Assembly: GCA_015059865.1 (NCBI GenBank)
Contig: SUZP01000018.1
Span: forward strand, 1 to 33,235
Direction of reading: 5' to 3'
Source: Rikenellaceae bacterium
Lineage (GTDB): Bacteria; Bacteroidota; Bacteroidia; Bacteroidales; Rikenellaceae
Length of the DNA stretch: 33,235 nucleotides
A model generated the notes under the pieces. It was not told the origin of the DNA. It worked only from the letters and a program-made list of their open reading frames with translations, and searched no databases. Positions 1-7,590 of the stretch are shown piece after piece; the first letter of the stretch is position 1, and the number at the start of each line of letters is the position of its first letter. The translations under genes were made by a program, and so were the position numbers.

Positions 1-13
1 GCATTTTTAATTG

Positions 14-21
14 TACATTTG
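14..21 (+). promoter_or_regulatory. -7 promoter element of tRNA-Leu
   Basis: TACATTTG matches the Bacteroidetes TAnnTTTG -7 box and lies 13 nt before the tRNA. The -33 box would fall outside the window. Confidence 0.6.
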
Positions 22-34
22 CACCGCAAATAGG

Positions 35-120
35 GCTCGGATGGTGGAATAGGTAGACACGCCGGACTTAAAATCCTGTGGCCAGTAATGGCCGTGCGGG
101 TTCGATTCCCGCTCCGAGTA
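35..120 (+). tRNA. tRNA-Leu (anticodon UAA)
   Basis: An 86-nt class II tRNA with a long variable arm. The acceptor stem GCTCGGA (35-41) pairs with TCCGAGT (113-119), with one G-U pair, and the discriminator is A120. The anticodon loop CTTAAAA (67-73) gives anticodon TAA. The T-loop GTTCGATTCCC is at 100-110. The 3' CCA is not encoded, as is usual in Bacteroidetes. Confidence 0.96.
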
Positions 121-129
121 CTTAAAACA

Positions 130-163
130 GAGTTCGCTATTTATCGATAGCGGACTCTTTTTT
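130..163 (+). terminator. Intrinsic terminator of tRNA-Leu
   Basis: An 11-bp stem (130-140 with 147-157, one G-T pair), loop TTATCG, then six T (158-163). Confidence 0.9.
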
Positions 164-174
164 CGTACTCGTTC

Positions 175-380
175 GCGGAAATCAGTCAGTCGGGGGCGGT
201 GTGGCAGAGGTGTCTGCGATAGTGTGCGTAGGCGTATTGCTATGCAATTACGAGCCTATGGCTGATATATAAAAATATATAAATATCCTTTTATTCATCA
301 GCCACATTCTCGCAACTTCGTTGTCCGCCCACGCTCATCTATCTTGCTCTGCGCAAACCTGCGGCGACCGTTCGATTCCC
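175..380. repeat. tRNA-linked palindromic repeat, copy 1
   Basis: This element follows the tRNA-Leu terminator and is homologous to 29541-29744 behind tRNA-Val. It contains an imperfect inverted repeat (arms about 204-266 and 297-352) around an AT-rich centre. It ends in GTTCGATTCCC (370-380), identical to the T-arm of the neighbouring tRNA-Leu (100-110). Its left part TGGCAGAGGTGTC resembles a class II tRNA D-arm. No ORF is convincing. It may be a small mobile element or a structured RNA; its nature is unknown. Confidence 0.7.
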
Positions 381-420
381 AATAGTTGGTATTGGGTAAT
401 TTATGAGTTTTTGAATATTT

Positions 421-461
421 GCGGAAATCAGTCAGTCGGGGGCGGTGTGGCAGAGGTGTCT
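421..461. repeat. Partial second copy of the tRNA-linked repeat start
   Basis: These 41 bp repeat 175-215 exactly and then diverge. With the T-arm copy at 370-380, the order T-arm, spacer, repeat start occurs twice in tandem. The rest of 462-528 is AT-rich and shows nothing recognisable. Confidence 0.8.
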
Positions 462-528
462 ATAAATGGAAAGTGCTAAAATTTTACTATATCGCACAAT
501 AATAATATCATTATACAAATAAAATTCT

Positions 529-536
529 TAACTTTG
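529..536 (+). promoter_or_regulatory. -7 promoter element of the GH10 gene
   Basis: TAACTTTG matches TAnnTTTG and lies 40 nt before the ATG. No good -33 TTTG is seen at the expected distance. Confidence 0.5.
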
Positions 537-576
537 TAGTTAGGAAAGTATATAAAACACTAAAACTATATCTATT

Positions 577-2145
577 ATGAAGTACATTTTGAGCGCACTC
601 CTGCTATTGGCAAGTTTGACTGCATGCCAGCAGGATAAAGAGTACAAATTTCCTCGCACAGCTACGGAGGATACCGAGAAGATTATGTCCGACCAGTATT
701 GGTCTTATTGGACTCCTGAGGTACAAGCCCGCATCGATGCCGACATCGAGAAGAATCGTAAGGCCGATGCTCAATTTGCAGTTGGAGATATCGCTCCTGA
801 CACACAAGTTATCGTCGAGCAGATATCTTCGGACTTCGGCTTCGGAGCAAGTTCATTTAACTGGGACCAATTAGGCAAGAAGGAGTACAACGACATCTAC
901 AAAAATCTCTTCGGTACGCTCTTCAACCGCGCCACAGTGGCATTTTATTGGAAAGAAATCGAGTTGGAGCAGGGACACAAGCGTTTCTTTGCCGAGGAGA
1001 GGGATAGTGAAGAGTGGTGGAACAATTGCAAAGAGCCACATATGCAGCCACATTGGCGCCGCCCTCCTACCGAGCCTATAATCAAGTGGTGCGAGGAGCA
1101 CGATGTAACAGTTCACGGACACCCTCTTGTTTGGGGACATATGTCTATTCAATCTCCCGACTGGTTGCGCGATGGCGTTCCTGCGCACGAGTTGGCAGCA
1201 CTCGACACTCTCGACAAATTCCGTGTAGAGAGCAAAGATGGTCGTAACTGTGCAACATACAAGCGTTTATCAGGCGATGAGATTGCTGCTATCGTTCCCG
1301 AATACACAAAACTGCTTAACAAACGAGTATTTGGCAACTTGGAGGAGATTATGAAGCAGTATGATGGTCGTGTGGATAGTTGGGATGTTGTAAACGAGAG
1401 TTATACCGAGCATAAACACAACACGCTTATCCCCGGCTCAAAACTATGCAAGGCTCATCGTTACGGCCTGATGCCGGGCGATTATGTATATCGTTCATTT
1501 GACCTTGCCGAGAAGTTGAATAATGGCAATGCTCTGCTCAACATCAACGAGACTCAATCGGACTCGAAGTACAAAAATGCCGATATTTACAGCGACGAAA
1601 TCAAGACTCTCTTGAAGCGTGGAGCTAAAATCGATATGATAGGTATTCAGATGCACCTTATGCGTAAACATCGTAATGCAGAACTCGTAGCGCAAGGCAA
1701 AGATATTTGGAGCCCACAAAGAGCATACTATGTGCTGGATAAACTTGCCGAGAACAATCTGCCAATGTGTATGAGCGAGATTACTATCACCTCGCCAAAC
1801 TCCGACTATCGCGGCGAGATGATTCAGTCCATTGTTGCCGTAAACCTCTATCGCTTGTGGTTCAGTTACCCGAATATGACCGCTATTACATGGTGGAACT
1901 TGGTTGATGATTGCGGATACAAGGGCGAGCCTACTATTTCGGGATTGTTCACACGCGATATGAAGCCGAAGTTGGCATATCACGCACTCTACAACCTTAT
2001 CCACAAGGAGTGGCGTACAAACGAAACCCTTACTCCTGACAGCGAAGGCAATATCGTATGGCGCGGATTTACGGGTAAGTATCGCATCACTTGGACCAAC
2101 AGCAAGGGCGAGAAGCAAGAGGCTATCTACGAGTTGAAGAGATAG
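577..2145 (+). CDS. GH10 family endo-1,4-beta-xylanase-like lipoprotein
   Basis: A glycoside hydrolase family 10 protein, expected to cleave the beta-1,4 backbone of xylan. The N-terminus is a lipoprotein signal with lipobox LTAC (Cys17), so the enzyme is probably membrane-anchored, perhaps at the cell surface. GH10 hallmarks are the strand HGHPLVWG, WDVVNE with acid/base Glu274, MSEITIT with nucleophile Glu401, and a late ITWWNLVDD segment. At 522 aa it is longer than a bare GH10 domain (about 350 aa); the extra length includes an insertion rich in Trp and charged residues around 140-170. It is monocistronic, with its own promoter and a terminator at 2202-2230. No SusC/SusD pair is nearby, so the exact substrate is inferred from family only. 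Confidence 0.9.
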   Translation: MKYILSALLLLASLTACQQDKEYKFPRTATEDTEKIMSDQYWSYWTPEVQARIDADIEKNRKADAQFAVGDIAPDTQVIVEQISSDFGFGASSFNWDQLGKKEYNDIYKNLFGTLFNRATVAFYWKEIELEQGHKRFFAEERDSEEWWNNCKEPHMQPHWRRPPTEPIIKWCEEHDVTVHGHPLVWGHMSIQSPDWLRDGVPAHELAALDTLDKFRVESKDGRNCATYKRLSGDEIAAIVPEYTKLLNKRVFGNLEEIMKQYDGRVDSWDVVNESYTEHKHNTLIPGSKLCKAHRYGLMPGDYVYRSFDLAEKLNNGNALLNINETQSDSKYKNADIYSDEIKTLLKRGAKIDMIGIQMHLMRKHRNAELVAQGKDIWSPQRAYYVLDKLAENNLPMCMSEITITSPNSDYRGEMIQSIVAVNLYRLWFSYPNMTAITWWNLVDDCGYKGEPTISGLFTRDMKPKLAYHALYNLIHKEWRTNETLTPDSEGNIVWRGFTGKYRITWTNSKGEKQEAIYELKR

Positions 2146-2201
2146 AGATATATTTACATAATGGTATAAAAAACATTCCAAGCGAAGTGAAATAGCGAAT
2201 A

Positions 2202-2230
2202 GATAGGCTCGGCGTTCTGCCGAGCCTATC
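2202..2230. terminator. Bidirectional terminator between GH10 gene and miaA
   Basis: A perfect 12-bp stem (2202-2213 with 2219-2230) with loop GTTCT. It serves two converging genes and overlaps the miaA stop codon (2226-2228). The T-tracts are weak on both sides. Confidence 0.75.
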
Positions 2231-3131
2231 TTGTTTCGAGGAACTCTATAACCTCTTCGGGCTTTGGTTTTTCAAACCAGCGAATATCCTTGTCGCGCCT
2301 AAACCAAGTCATCTGCCGTTTGGCGTAGCGGCGAGAGTTGCGTTTTATCAACTCCACAGCCTCATCGCGAGTTATCGTACCATCGAAATAGTCGAACATC
2401 TCGCTAAAACCGACGGTCTGCAAGGCGTTCAGGTGGCGGTGAGGTAGCATCGCGCGCGCCTCCTCCTCCAAGCCCTCCGTCATCATCATATCCACACGGC
2501 GATTTATGCGGTCGTACAGCTCCTCGCGAGGATAATCTATACCGACCTTCACAATCTCGAAATCTCGTTTTTTCGCCCCACCTTTTCGCAGAGAGGAGTA
2601 TGGTTGTCCCGTTGTAAGGCAGACCTCCACAGCTCGCAAAACGCGCTGCGGATTACATCTATCCACCTCATTATAATAGACCTCGTCTAACTCTCGCAAC
2701 TGCTCGACAAGCGACTCCAACCCCTCCGTTTCGAGCCTTCGGAGCAGCTCCTCGCGCAGTGCAGGCTCGGCATCGGGCAAATCATCCATACCCTCGCATA
2801 ACGCCTTGATATACAAGCCTGAGCCACCCACAGCAACTACTGTATCGTGCTTCTCGAATAACTCCGCAAGTCGCTCCAATGCCACACGCTCGTATGCACC
2901 ACAATTAAACTCCTCGCTAACATCGAGACAATCTACCAGATGGTGCTCCACACGCTCCATCTGCTCTCGCGAAGGTTGCGCCGTACCTATCGCCATACCG
3001 CGATAGAATTGGCGCGAGTCGGTCGAGATAATCGGTGCGCCAAAATGCTCCGCTACGGCAATACTCAAATCGGTTTTACCTGAGCCGGTCGCCCCGACAA
3101 TAACGATAAGTCGCTTTCTACCACTCGTCAT
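2226..3131 (-). CDS. miaA: tRNA dimethylallyltransferase MiaA
   Basis: Transfers a dimethylallyl group from DMAPP to N6 of A37 in tRNAs that read UNN codons. Near the N-terminus is the Walker A motif GATGSGKT, followed by the family segments STDSRQFYRGMAIGTAQP and GGSGLYIKAL, and a C-terminal TVGFSEMFDYFDG region. I chose the ATG at 3131 (301 aa): it puts Walker A about 13 residues in, as usual, and reduces the overlap with the upstream gene to 14 nt. An in-frame start 10 codons upstream (3161) is possible. The overlap with the upstream gene suggests translational coupling. Confidence 0.95.
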   Translation of the reverse strand: MTSGRKRLIVIVGATGSGKTDLSIAVAEHFGAPIISTDSRQFYRGMAIGTAQPSREQMERVEHHLVDCLDVSEEFNCGAYERVALERLAELFEKHDTVVAVGGSGLYIKALCEGMDDLPDAEPALREELLRRLETEGLESLVEQLRELDEVYYNEVDRCNPQRVLRAVEVCLTTGQPYSSLRKGGAKKRDFEIVKVGIDYPREELYDRINRRVDMMMTEGLEEEARAMLPHRHLNALQTVGFSEMFDYFDGTITRDEAVELIKRNSRRYAKRQMTWFRRDKDIRWFEKPKPEEVIEFLETR

Positions 3132-3630
3132 CGCCCTCGCTATCTCCGTCAAATTCGCCAAAGTCGCCCATCATCTCCTCGAAGATAGAGCCTGCATTCG
3201 AGTCCACAGCATCGGGGTCGTATTGGTCGGGCACCGGTGCATTCTCAAATGCCACGCGTGGGTATTCGAGCGCAGGATTTGGCTCCGACGAGCCCACCAA
3301 CTCGATATAGAATGCACGCTCGGCAAAGATATCGAAGAGGTAAATCAGGCGAGTGTAGTCCGCCACAATAATCTCCGCCAGCGTAGTCTTTGCCATTGGC
3401 AGTGGCGCATCCTCGCCATCGTAGCCCGTATCGCCCATATCCATAAGCGTAAACTCGCGGCAACGCTGCCACTCCTCGTCAGCAGTAAAGAACGAAGCCA
3501 TACAATCGTCATAACCGATAGACTGGATTATAAAGTCGTGAAACTCCGACAGCTTCATCATCGGCTCAACCTCAAAATCGCGAACGAAATTATCGTTCTC
3601 GTCGCTCAACATTCTGAATTTAAGTACCAT
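3118..3630 (-). CDS. Plasmid pRiA4b ORF-3-like (IS1096 TnpR-like) domain protein
   Basis: A 170-aa acidic protein. The N-terminal half (VLKFRMLSDE, then LSEFHDFIIQSIGYD) and the central MDMGDTGYDG...LAEIIVADYTRLIYLFD resemble the pRiA4b ORF-3-like family, whose biochemical role is not known. The C-terminus is a low-complexity acidic tail (FGEFDGDSEGDDEW). It is the first gene of a two-gene unit and overlaps miaA by 14 nt. Despite the family name there is no sign of a transposon here, and the coupling to miaA suggests a housekeeping role. Confidence 0.7.
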   Translation of the reverse strand: MVLKFRMLSDENDNFVRDFEVEPMMKLSEFHDFIIQSIGYDDCMASFFTADEEWQRCREFTLMDMGDTGYDGEDAPLPMAKTTLAEIIVADYTRLIYLFDIFAERAFYIELVGSSEPNPALEYPRVAFENAPVPDQYDPDAVDSNAGSIFEEMMGDFGEFDGDSEGDDEW

Positions 3631-3641
3631 AACCTTTTTTT

Positions 3642-3700
3642 AGTGAGTAGTTAGTAGAGAGTAGTGAGTAGTTAATTTTTAATTTTTCATTTTTCATTTT
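3642..3700. repeat. Tandem heptamer array (AGTGAGT-type running into TTTTCAT-type)
   Basis: Seven-bp units: AGTGAGT, AGTTAGT, AGAGAGT, AGTGAGT, AGTTAAT, then in the same phase TTTTAAT, TTTTCAT, TTTTCAT. It lies just upstream of the 3630 start codon. Confidence 0.75.
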
Positions 3701-3709
3701 TTACCATTT

Positions 3710-3916
3710 ACGAGAAGTTGTATAACAAGAGGGATTTCAAGGCTTAAACCTTCTTCGAAGGCTTTTGGTTGCTCCGGTTCGGCAAAACAAGCATTTGTTT
3801 TGCTCTCCCCTTAATCGCAACCTTGCGAGGCGTTGAGTCCGCAGCATACTTGGGCGTATGTGAGGAACTCAACGACCGAAGCGTAACGCAGAAATCACCT
3901 TGTTAGACGGCTTCTC
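3710..3916. repeat. Imperfect palindromic intergenic repeat, copy A
   Basis: The outer ends match as an inverted repeat: GAGAAG..GT.TAACAAG at 3710-3727 against its complement at 3899-3916. Inside are hairpins, including CGTTGAGT...ACTCAACG around the apex AGCATACTTGGGCGTATGTGA (3843-3863). The apex is shared with the repeat at 12459-12582. The right end overlaps the dus stop codon. No gene is seen in it. Confidence 0.7.
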
Positions 3917-4937
3917 ATATATCGTGCGAGAGTGGAGGAGGAACACACTCCGCCGTGTCGAAGTCGCCCCAACGCTCCGCAATAGAGTCAATCGTAGCAA
4001 ACAATACCGCAGGCTCATTCTCGGTAACCAACTTCATTCGCGTATCCTTGAAGTTTGGTAACCCCTTAAAGTAGTTCGACAGGTGGCGACGCATCTCCAA
4101 TACGCCTACACGCTCGCCCTTAACCTCAATAGACTTTGCCAAGTGCTCCTTCGCTATCGCCACGCGCTCCACAACGCTCGGCTGTGGCAACACCTCGCCC
4201 GTATCGAGGTAGTGGCGCACCTCACGAAATATCCAAGGTCGCCCGTATGTTGCTCTGCCAATCATCACAGCATCAACGCCATAGCGGTCGAACATCTCGC
4301 GCGCCTTCTCGCCCGAATCGACATCTCCATTGCCGATAATCGGGATTTTAATCAGCGGATTATTCTTCACTTTACCTATCAAAGTCCAATCCGCCTCGCC
4401 CTTGTAGAGCTGACAACGGGTACGCCCGTGAATAGTCAATGCAGCGATACCGACATCTTGCAGTCGCAGGGCTATCTCCTCGATATTTTTCGACTCGTCA
4501 TCCCAACCAAGTCGCGTCTTTACCGTAACGGGCTTCTTTACCGCCTCGACAATCTGCCGTGTCATCTCGACCATCAACGGCACATCGCGCATCATACCTG
4601 AGCCTGCACCGCGCCCTGCGATTTTCTTCATCGGGCAGCCAAAGTTTATATCAATTATATCGGGATTGGCACTCTCGGCAATGCGCGCAGCCTCGACCAT
4701 AGGCTCGATTTGATTGCCATAAATCTGAATTGCCACAGGTCGCTCGAAGTCGTTGATATTCAGCTTTGCACGCGACTTCCACGCATCGCGAATAAGGCCA
4801 TCCGACGAGATAAACTCCGTAGTGACCATATCCGCACCAAACCGCTTGCAGATATAGCGGAACGAAGGGTCTGTTACATCTTCCATCGGTGCAAGAAACA
4901 ACGCCTCTTTACGAAACTCAATATCGCCAATCTTCAT
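3915..4937 (-). CDS. dusB: tRNA-dihydrouridine synthase (DusB/NifR3 family)
   Basis: An FMN enzyme that reduces specific uridines to dihydrouridine in tRNA. It is a 340-aa TIM barrel: the N-terminal LAPMEDVTDPSFR binds FMN, NFGCPMKKIAGRGAGS carries catalytic Cys101, LTIHGRTR is a tRNA and FMN contact strand, and IIGNGDV and VMIGRATYGRPW bind the FMN phosphate. This order is typical of the DusB/NifR3 branch, though the exact target position cannot be read from sequence. The ATG overlaps the stop of the upstream transporter gene as ATGA, so the two are probably translationally coupled. Confidence 0.93.
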   Translation of the reverse strand: MKIGDIEFRKEALFLAPMEDVTDPSFRYICKRFGADMVTTEFISSDGLIRDAWKSRAKLNINDFERPVAIQIYGNQIEPMVEAARIAESANPDIIDINFGCPMKKIAGRGAGSGMMRDVPLMVEMTRQIVEAVKKPVTVKTRLGWDDESKNIEEIALRLQDVGIAALTIHGRTRCQLYKGEADWTLIGKVKNNPLIKIPIIGNGDVDSGEKAREMFDRYGVDAVMIGRATYGRPWIFREVRHYLDTGEVLPQPSVVERVAIAKEHLAKSIEVKGERVGVLEMRRHLSNYFKGLPNFKDTRMKLVTENEPAVLFATIDSIAERWGDFDTAECVPPPLSHDI

Positions 4938-5824
4938 CGATGCTTATATATTTGGTATGAATTAACAATATTTTGCCACACAATATATGCCGTAGGAGCA
5001 ACGCTCGATATCGGATTAAGGAACGACTGCGCAAGCCATATCGCCAGCACCGTATTCTTCTGTCCGAGGGCCTGACCGCCTGCCGCCTCATCGCCATATC
5101 GTCGGCCAAGCCAACGACCAAATCCAAACTGCGCAAGGCAAACCACCAATGCCACTGCGGCCATAATAATCTCTGATACAAGGTGTTCGGTGCCACTCTG
5201 GATAATAAAATGCACGGTCTTACCCATAATAACCACCAACGAGCCTAACCACAAATAGAAAGATAGCATCGCGTGTGTGCCTATCCAGTTTGCCGCCTTT
5301 GGCGTAAGCCATCTACACAACTGCGCAACCACAAACGGCGCAATCAGCAGAGGTGTTACGCGCGCCAAAATCTCCATTACAGTACAAGTGCCATTACCCC
5401 AAGCCGAGAGCAAGGGTGGTGCAATAAAGGCGATTGCCAAGTTGCAGACAAGACTATGTGTTGCCATTGTAGCGACATTTGCGCCGAGCATACCAGCTAT
5501 AACTACTGCACCCATAGCCATAGGAGCCAAGGCGCAAATCATTCCTCCTTGTGCCACCGTATCACCCAATGGGCGCAACAAGTAATATACCGTTATCGTC
5601 GCTACAATCTGTGCCACCATAAGCCACAAATGCAGCCACGAAGGGCGCATATCGCATATATTCACACGGCAGAAGGTGCAAAACAACATCGCAAAGATAA
5701 AGAATGGAGCCGACAAACCTTGGCACCACTCATCAAACGCTGCGATAGGATAACACAACAATGCGCCAACCACCATACCCATAGGCATAGAGATTGTGCG
5801 CATTGTATGTGATGAAAGTTTCAC
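4934..5824 (-). CDS. BASS-family (bile acid:sodium symporter-like) transporter
   Basis: A 296-aa inner-membrane protein with about nine hydrophobic segments. ALAPMAMGAVVIAGMLGANV and the C-terminal GQKNTVLAIWLAQSFLNP followed by SSVAPTAYIVWQN are characteristic of the bile acid/Na+ symporter (SBF) fold. Bacterial members move various organic anions with sodium; the substrate is not predictable here. It sits 3 nt behind the GH20 gene and overlaps dus by 4 nt. Co-expression with a hexosaminidase may mean the substrate is linked to glycan use, but that is inference. An internal ATG at residue 8 is an alternative start. Confidence 0.85.
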   Translation of the reverse strand: MKLSSHTMRTISMPMGMVVGALLCYPIAAFDEWCQGLSAPFFIFAMLFCTFCRVNICDMRPSWLHLWLMVAQIVATITVYYLLRPLGDTVAQGGMICALAPMAMGAVVIAGMLGANVATMATHSLVCNLAIAFIAPPLLSAWGNGTCTVMEILARVTPLLIAPFVVAQLCRWLTPKAANWIGTHAMLSFYLWLGSLVVIMGKTVHFIIQSGTEHLVSEIIMAAVALVVCLAQFGFGRWLGRRYGDEAAGGQALGQKNTVLAIWLAQSFLNPISSVAPTAYIVWQNIVNSYQIYKHR

Positions 5825-5827
5825 TCT

Positions 5828-7456
5828 TTATTCAATTCCTTTAAAGAAGTACGGAGCATACTTGTATCCGCACTTATCGTACAACTTACGCAACAAGTGC
5901 ATACGACGCGCAAAGTCGTCATAATCTTGATTACCATACGACCAACCCACCTCGGCCAACGCTGCCGTACGCGGCAAAATCATATGTTGAAGAAGATCAA
6001 AGTCAGCCACATACTCAGTCCACATATTACCTTGCACACCGATAACAAGTTTTCTCTCCTCGTCATTCAATTGGTCGTACGGATTGAGCGAATAGGATTT
6101 GCGCAATGTGATTATGCGCTTTCCGTTGCGACCTCCGCAGATTGGCTCACCATTTGCCACTCTGTTGCTTGTCTGACAATAGTCGAGGTAGCAGTGAGTC
6201 TTTGGAGTCATAATAACCTTGTTGCCCAACTGTGCAGCCTTAATTCCACGATGAGGACCACGCCAAGCCATAATAGTAGCAGTCTTTGAGATGCCACCAT
6301 CGAGGATTTCATCCCAGCCGATAACACTACGGCCATACTTTGCCAAGAAGTTCTCCACGCGGTGCATAAAGTAGCTCTGCAATTCGTGTTCATTCTTTAA
6401 CCCCTCCTCCTTGATACGCTTTTGGCAATCAGGACAAGCCTTCCAGCGATGTTTTGGAGCCTCATCGCCACCAATATGGATATACTTCGATGGGAACAAC
6501 TCTATAACCTCGGCAAGCACTCCCTCTACAAACTCGAAAGTCTCCTCACGACCTGCGCACAATACATCTTTCGATATTCCCCAACGGGTACGCACCTCGT
6601 AAGGGCCTTTTTTACAACCGAGTTCCGGATAGGATGCCAACGCAGCCACCATATGTCCCGGCATATCTATCTCTGGGATAACCTCGATATAACGCTCCGC
6701 TGCATACTTCACAATCTCGCGCACCTGCTCCTGCGTAAAGTAACCACCGTAAGGCTTACCATCGTAACCGCTAATCATAGTGTTACCATTTTTGGGATTT
6801 GTGGTGTATACCGCAGTCTCCTTACGCATAGAGCCGACCTTAATGAGATTAGGGTACTTCTTAATCTCGATACGCCAGCCTTGGTCTTCGGTCAAGTGCC
6901 AATGAAAGCGATTCATCTTGTGAAGAGCGAGAATATCGATATACCTCTTCACCTCATCCATAGTAAAGATATGGCGACAAACATCGAGCATACCGCCACG
7001 ATAACCGAAATGGGGCTTATCCTTAACAGTCGCACACTTCACAACAGCCTTGCCCTTACCCTTGGTATGGAACACCAACTGACGAAGTGACTGCAAACCG
7101 TAGAATACACCCTTCTCGCTGCCACCCTTAACAACAACGCCCTGCGTAGTTACATCGAGCAGATACTCCTCCTCGCCAAGTGACTTATCAAGCGACAGAG
7201 AGATTGCCGACTCTCCATTTGGCAACTTTTCAACTACCGACAGTTGCAAACCCTTCTCGGCTGCAACATACGAGCAGAATATGGCAGCAGGGCGCACAAG
7301 CGACTTATCTGCCACATATACAACGCTCTTCGAGTTGAGCTTCAATTTACCACTCTTAGCCTCATACGACACAGGTCGTGGTACAATAACTGACTCCGAA
7401 GCCATCACTGCAAACGATGCCACAAGAGCTACAAACAGTGCAAAAATTCTCTTCAT
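5828..7456 (-). CDS. GH20 beta-N-acetylhexosaminidase
   Basis: A secreted exo-enzyme that removes terminal beta-linked GlcNAc or GalNAc. The signal peptide is residues 1 to about 20 (MKRIFALFVALVASFAVMAS) with no lipobox, so it is probably periplasmic. A GH20b-type N-terminal domain (about 25-145) precedes the catalytic barrel: YRGGMLDVCRHIF, FHWHLTEDQGWRIEIK, PEIDMPGHM and IHIGGDEAPKHRW, where Asp331-Glu332 are the substrate-assisted catalytic pair. At 542 aa it is normal for Bacteroidetes. It is the first gene of a three-gene operon with the BASS transporter and dus, driven by the promoter at 7494-7524. Confidence 0.95.
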   Translation of the reverse strand: MKRIFALFVALVASFAVMASESVIVPRPVSYEAKSGKLKLNSKSVVYVADKSLVRPAAIFCSYVAAEKGLQLSVVEKLPNGESAISLSLDKSLGEEEYLLDVTTQGVVVKGGSEKGVFYGLQSLRQLVFHTKGKGKAVVKCATVKDKPHFGYRGGMLDVCRHIFTMDEVKRYIDILALHKMNRFHWHLTEDQGWRIEIKKYPNLIKVGSMRKETAVYTTNPKNGNTMISGYDGKPYGGYFTQEQVREIVKYAAERYIEVIPEIDMPGHMVAALASYPELGCKKGPYEVRTRWGISKDVLCAGREETFEFVEGVLAEVIELFPSKYIHIGGDEAPKHRWKACPDCQKRIKEEGLKNEHELQSYFMHRVENFLAKYGRSVIGWDEILDGGISKTATIMAWRGPHRGIKAAQLGNKVIMTPKTHCYLDYCQTSNRVANGEPICGGRNGKRIITLRKSYSLNPYDQLNDEERKLVIGVQGNMWTEYVADFDLLQHMILPRTAALAEVGWSYGNQDYDDFARRMHLLRKLYDKCGYKYAPYFFKGIE

Positions 7457-7493
7457 AAAAGTATATCTGTTAATAGGTTGATTATTACACCTA

Positions 7494-7524
7494 CAAAGAT
7501 AATAAAAAAAGAAATCCGCACAAT
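7494..7524 (-). promoter_or_regulatory. Promoter of the GH20 operon
   Basis: On the minus strand, ATTG (7524-7521), 19 nt, then TATCTTTG (7501-7494), close to TTTG-N19-TAnnTTTG. It overlaps the terminator of the gene upstream. Confidence 0.8.
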
Positions 7525-7542
7525 ATCAGCAGCACGGATTTC
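7503..7542 (-). terminator. Intrinsic terminator of the BACON lipoprotein gene
   Basis: On the minus strand, stem GAAATCCG/CGGATTTC (7542-7535 with 7518-7511) is followed by seven T (7510-7504). Confidence 0.85.
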
Positions 7543-7590
7543 TAAAATATTTTTAAATATTGTATTGAGCAAAAAGCCTACAACAGCACA

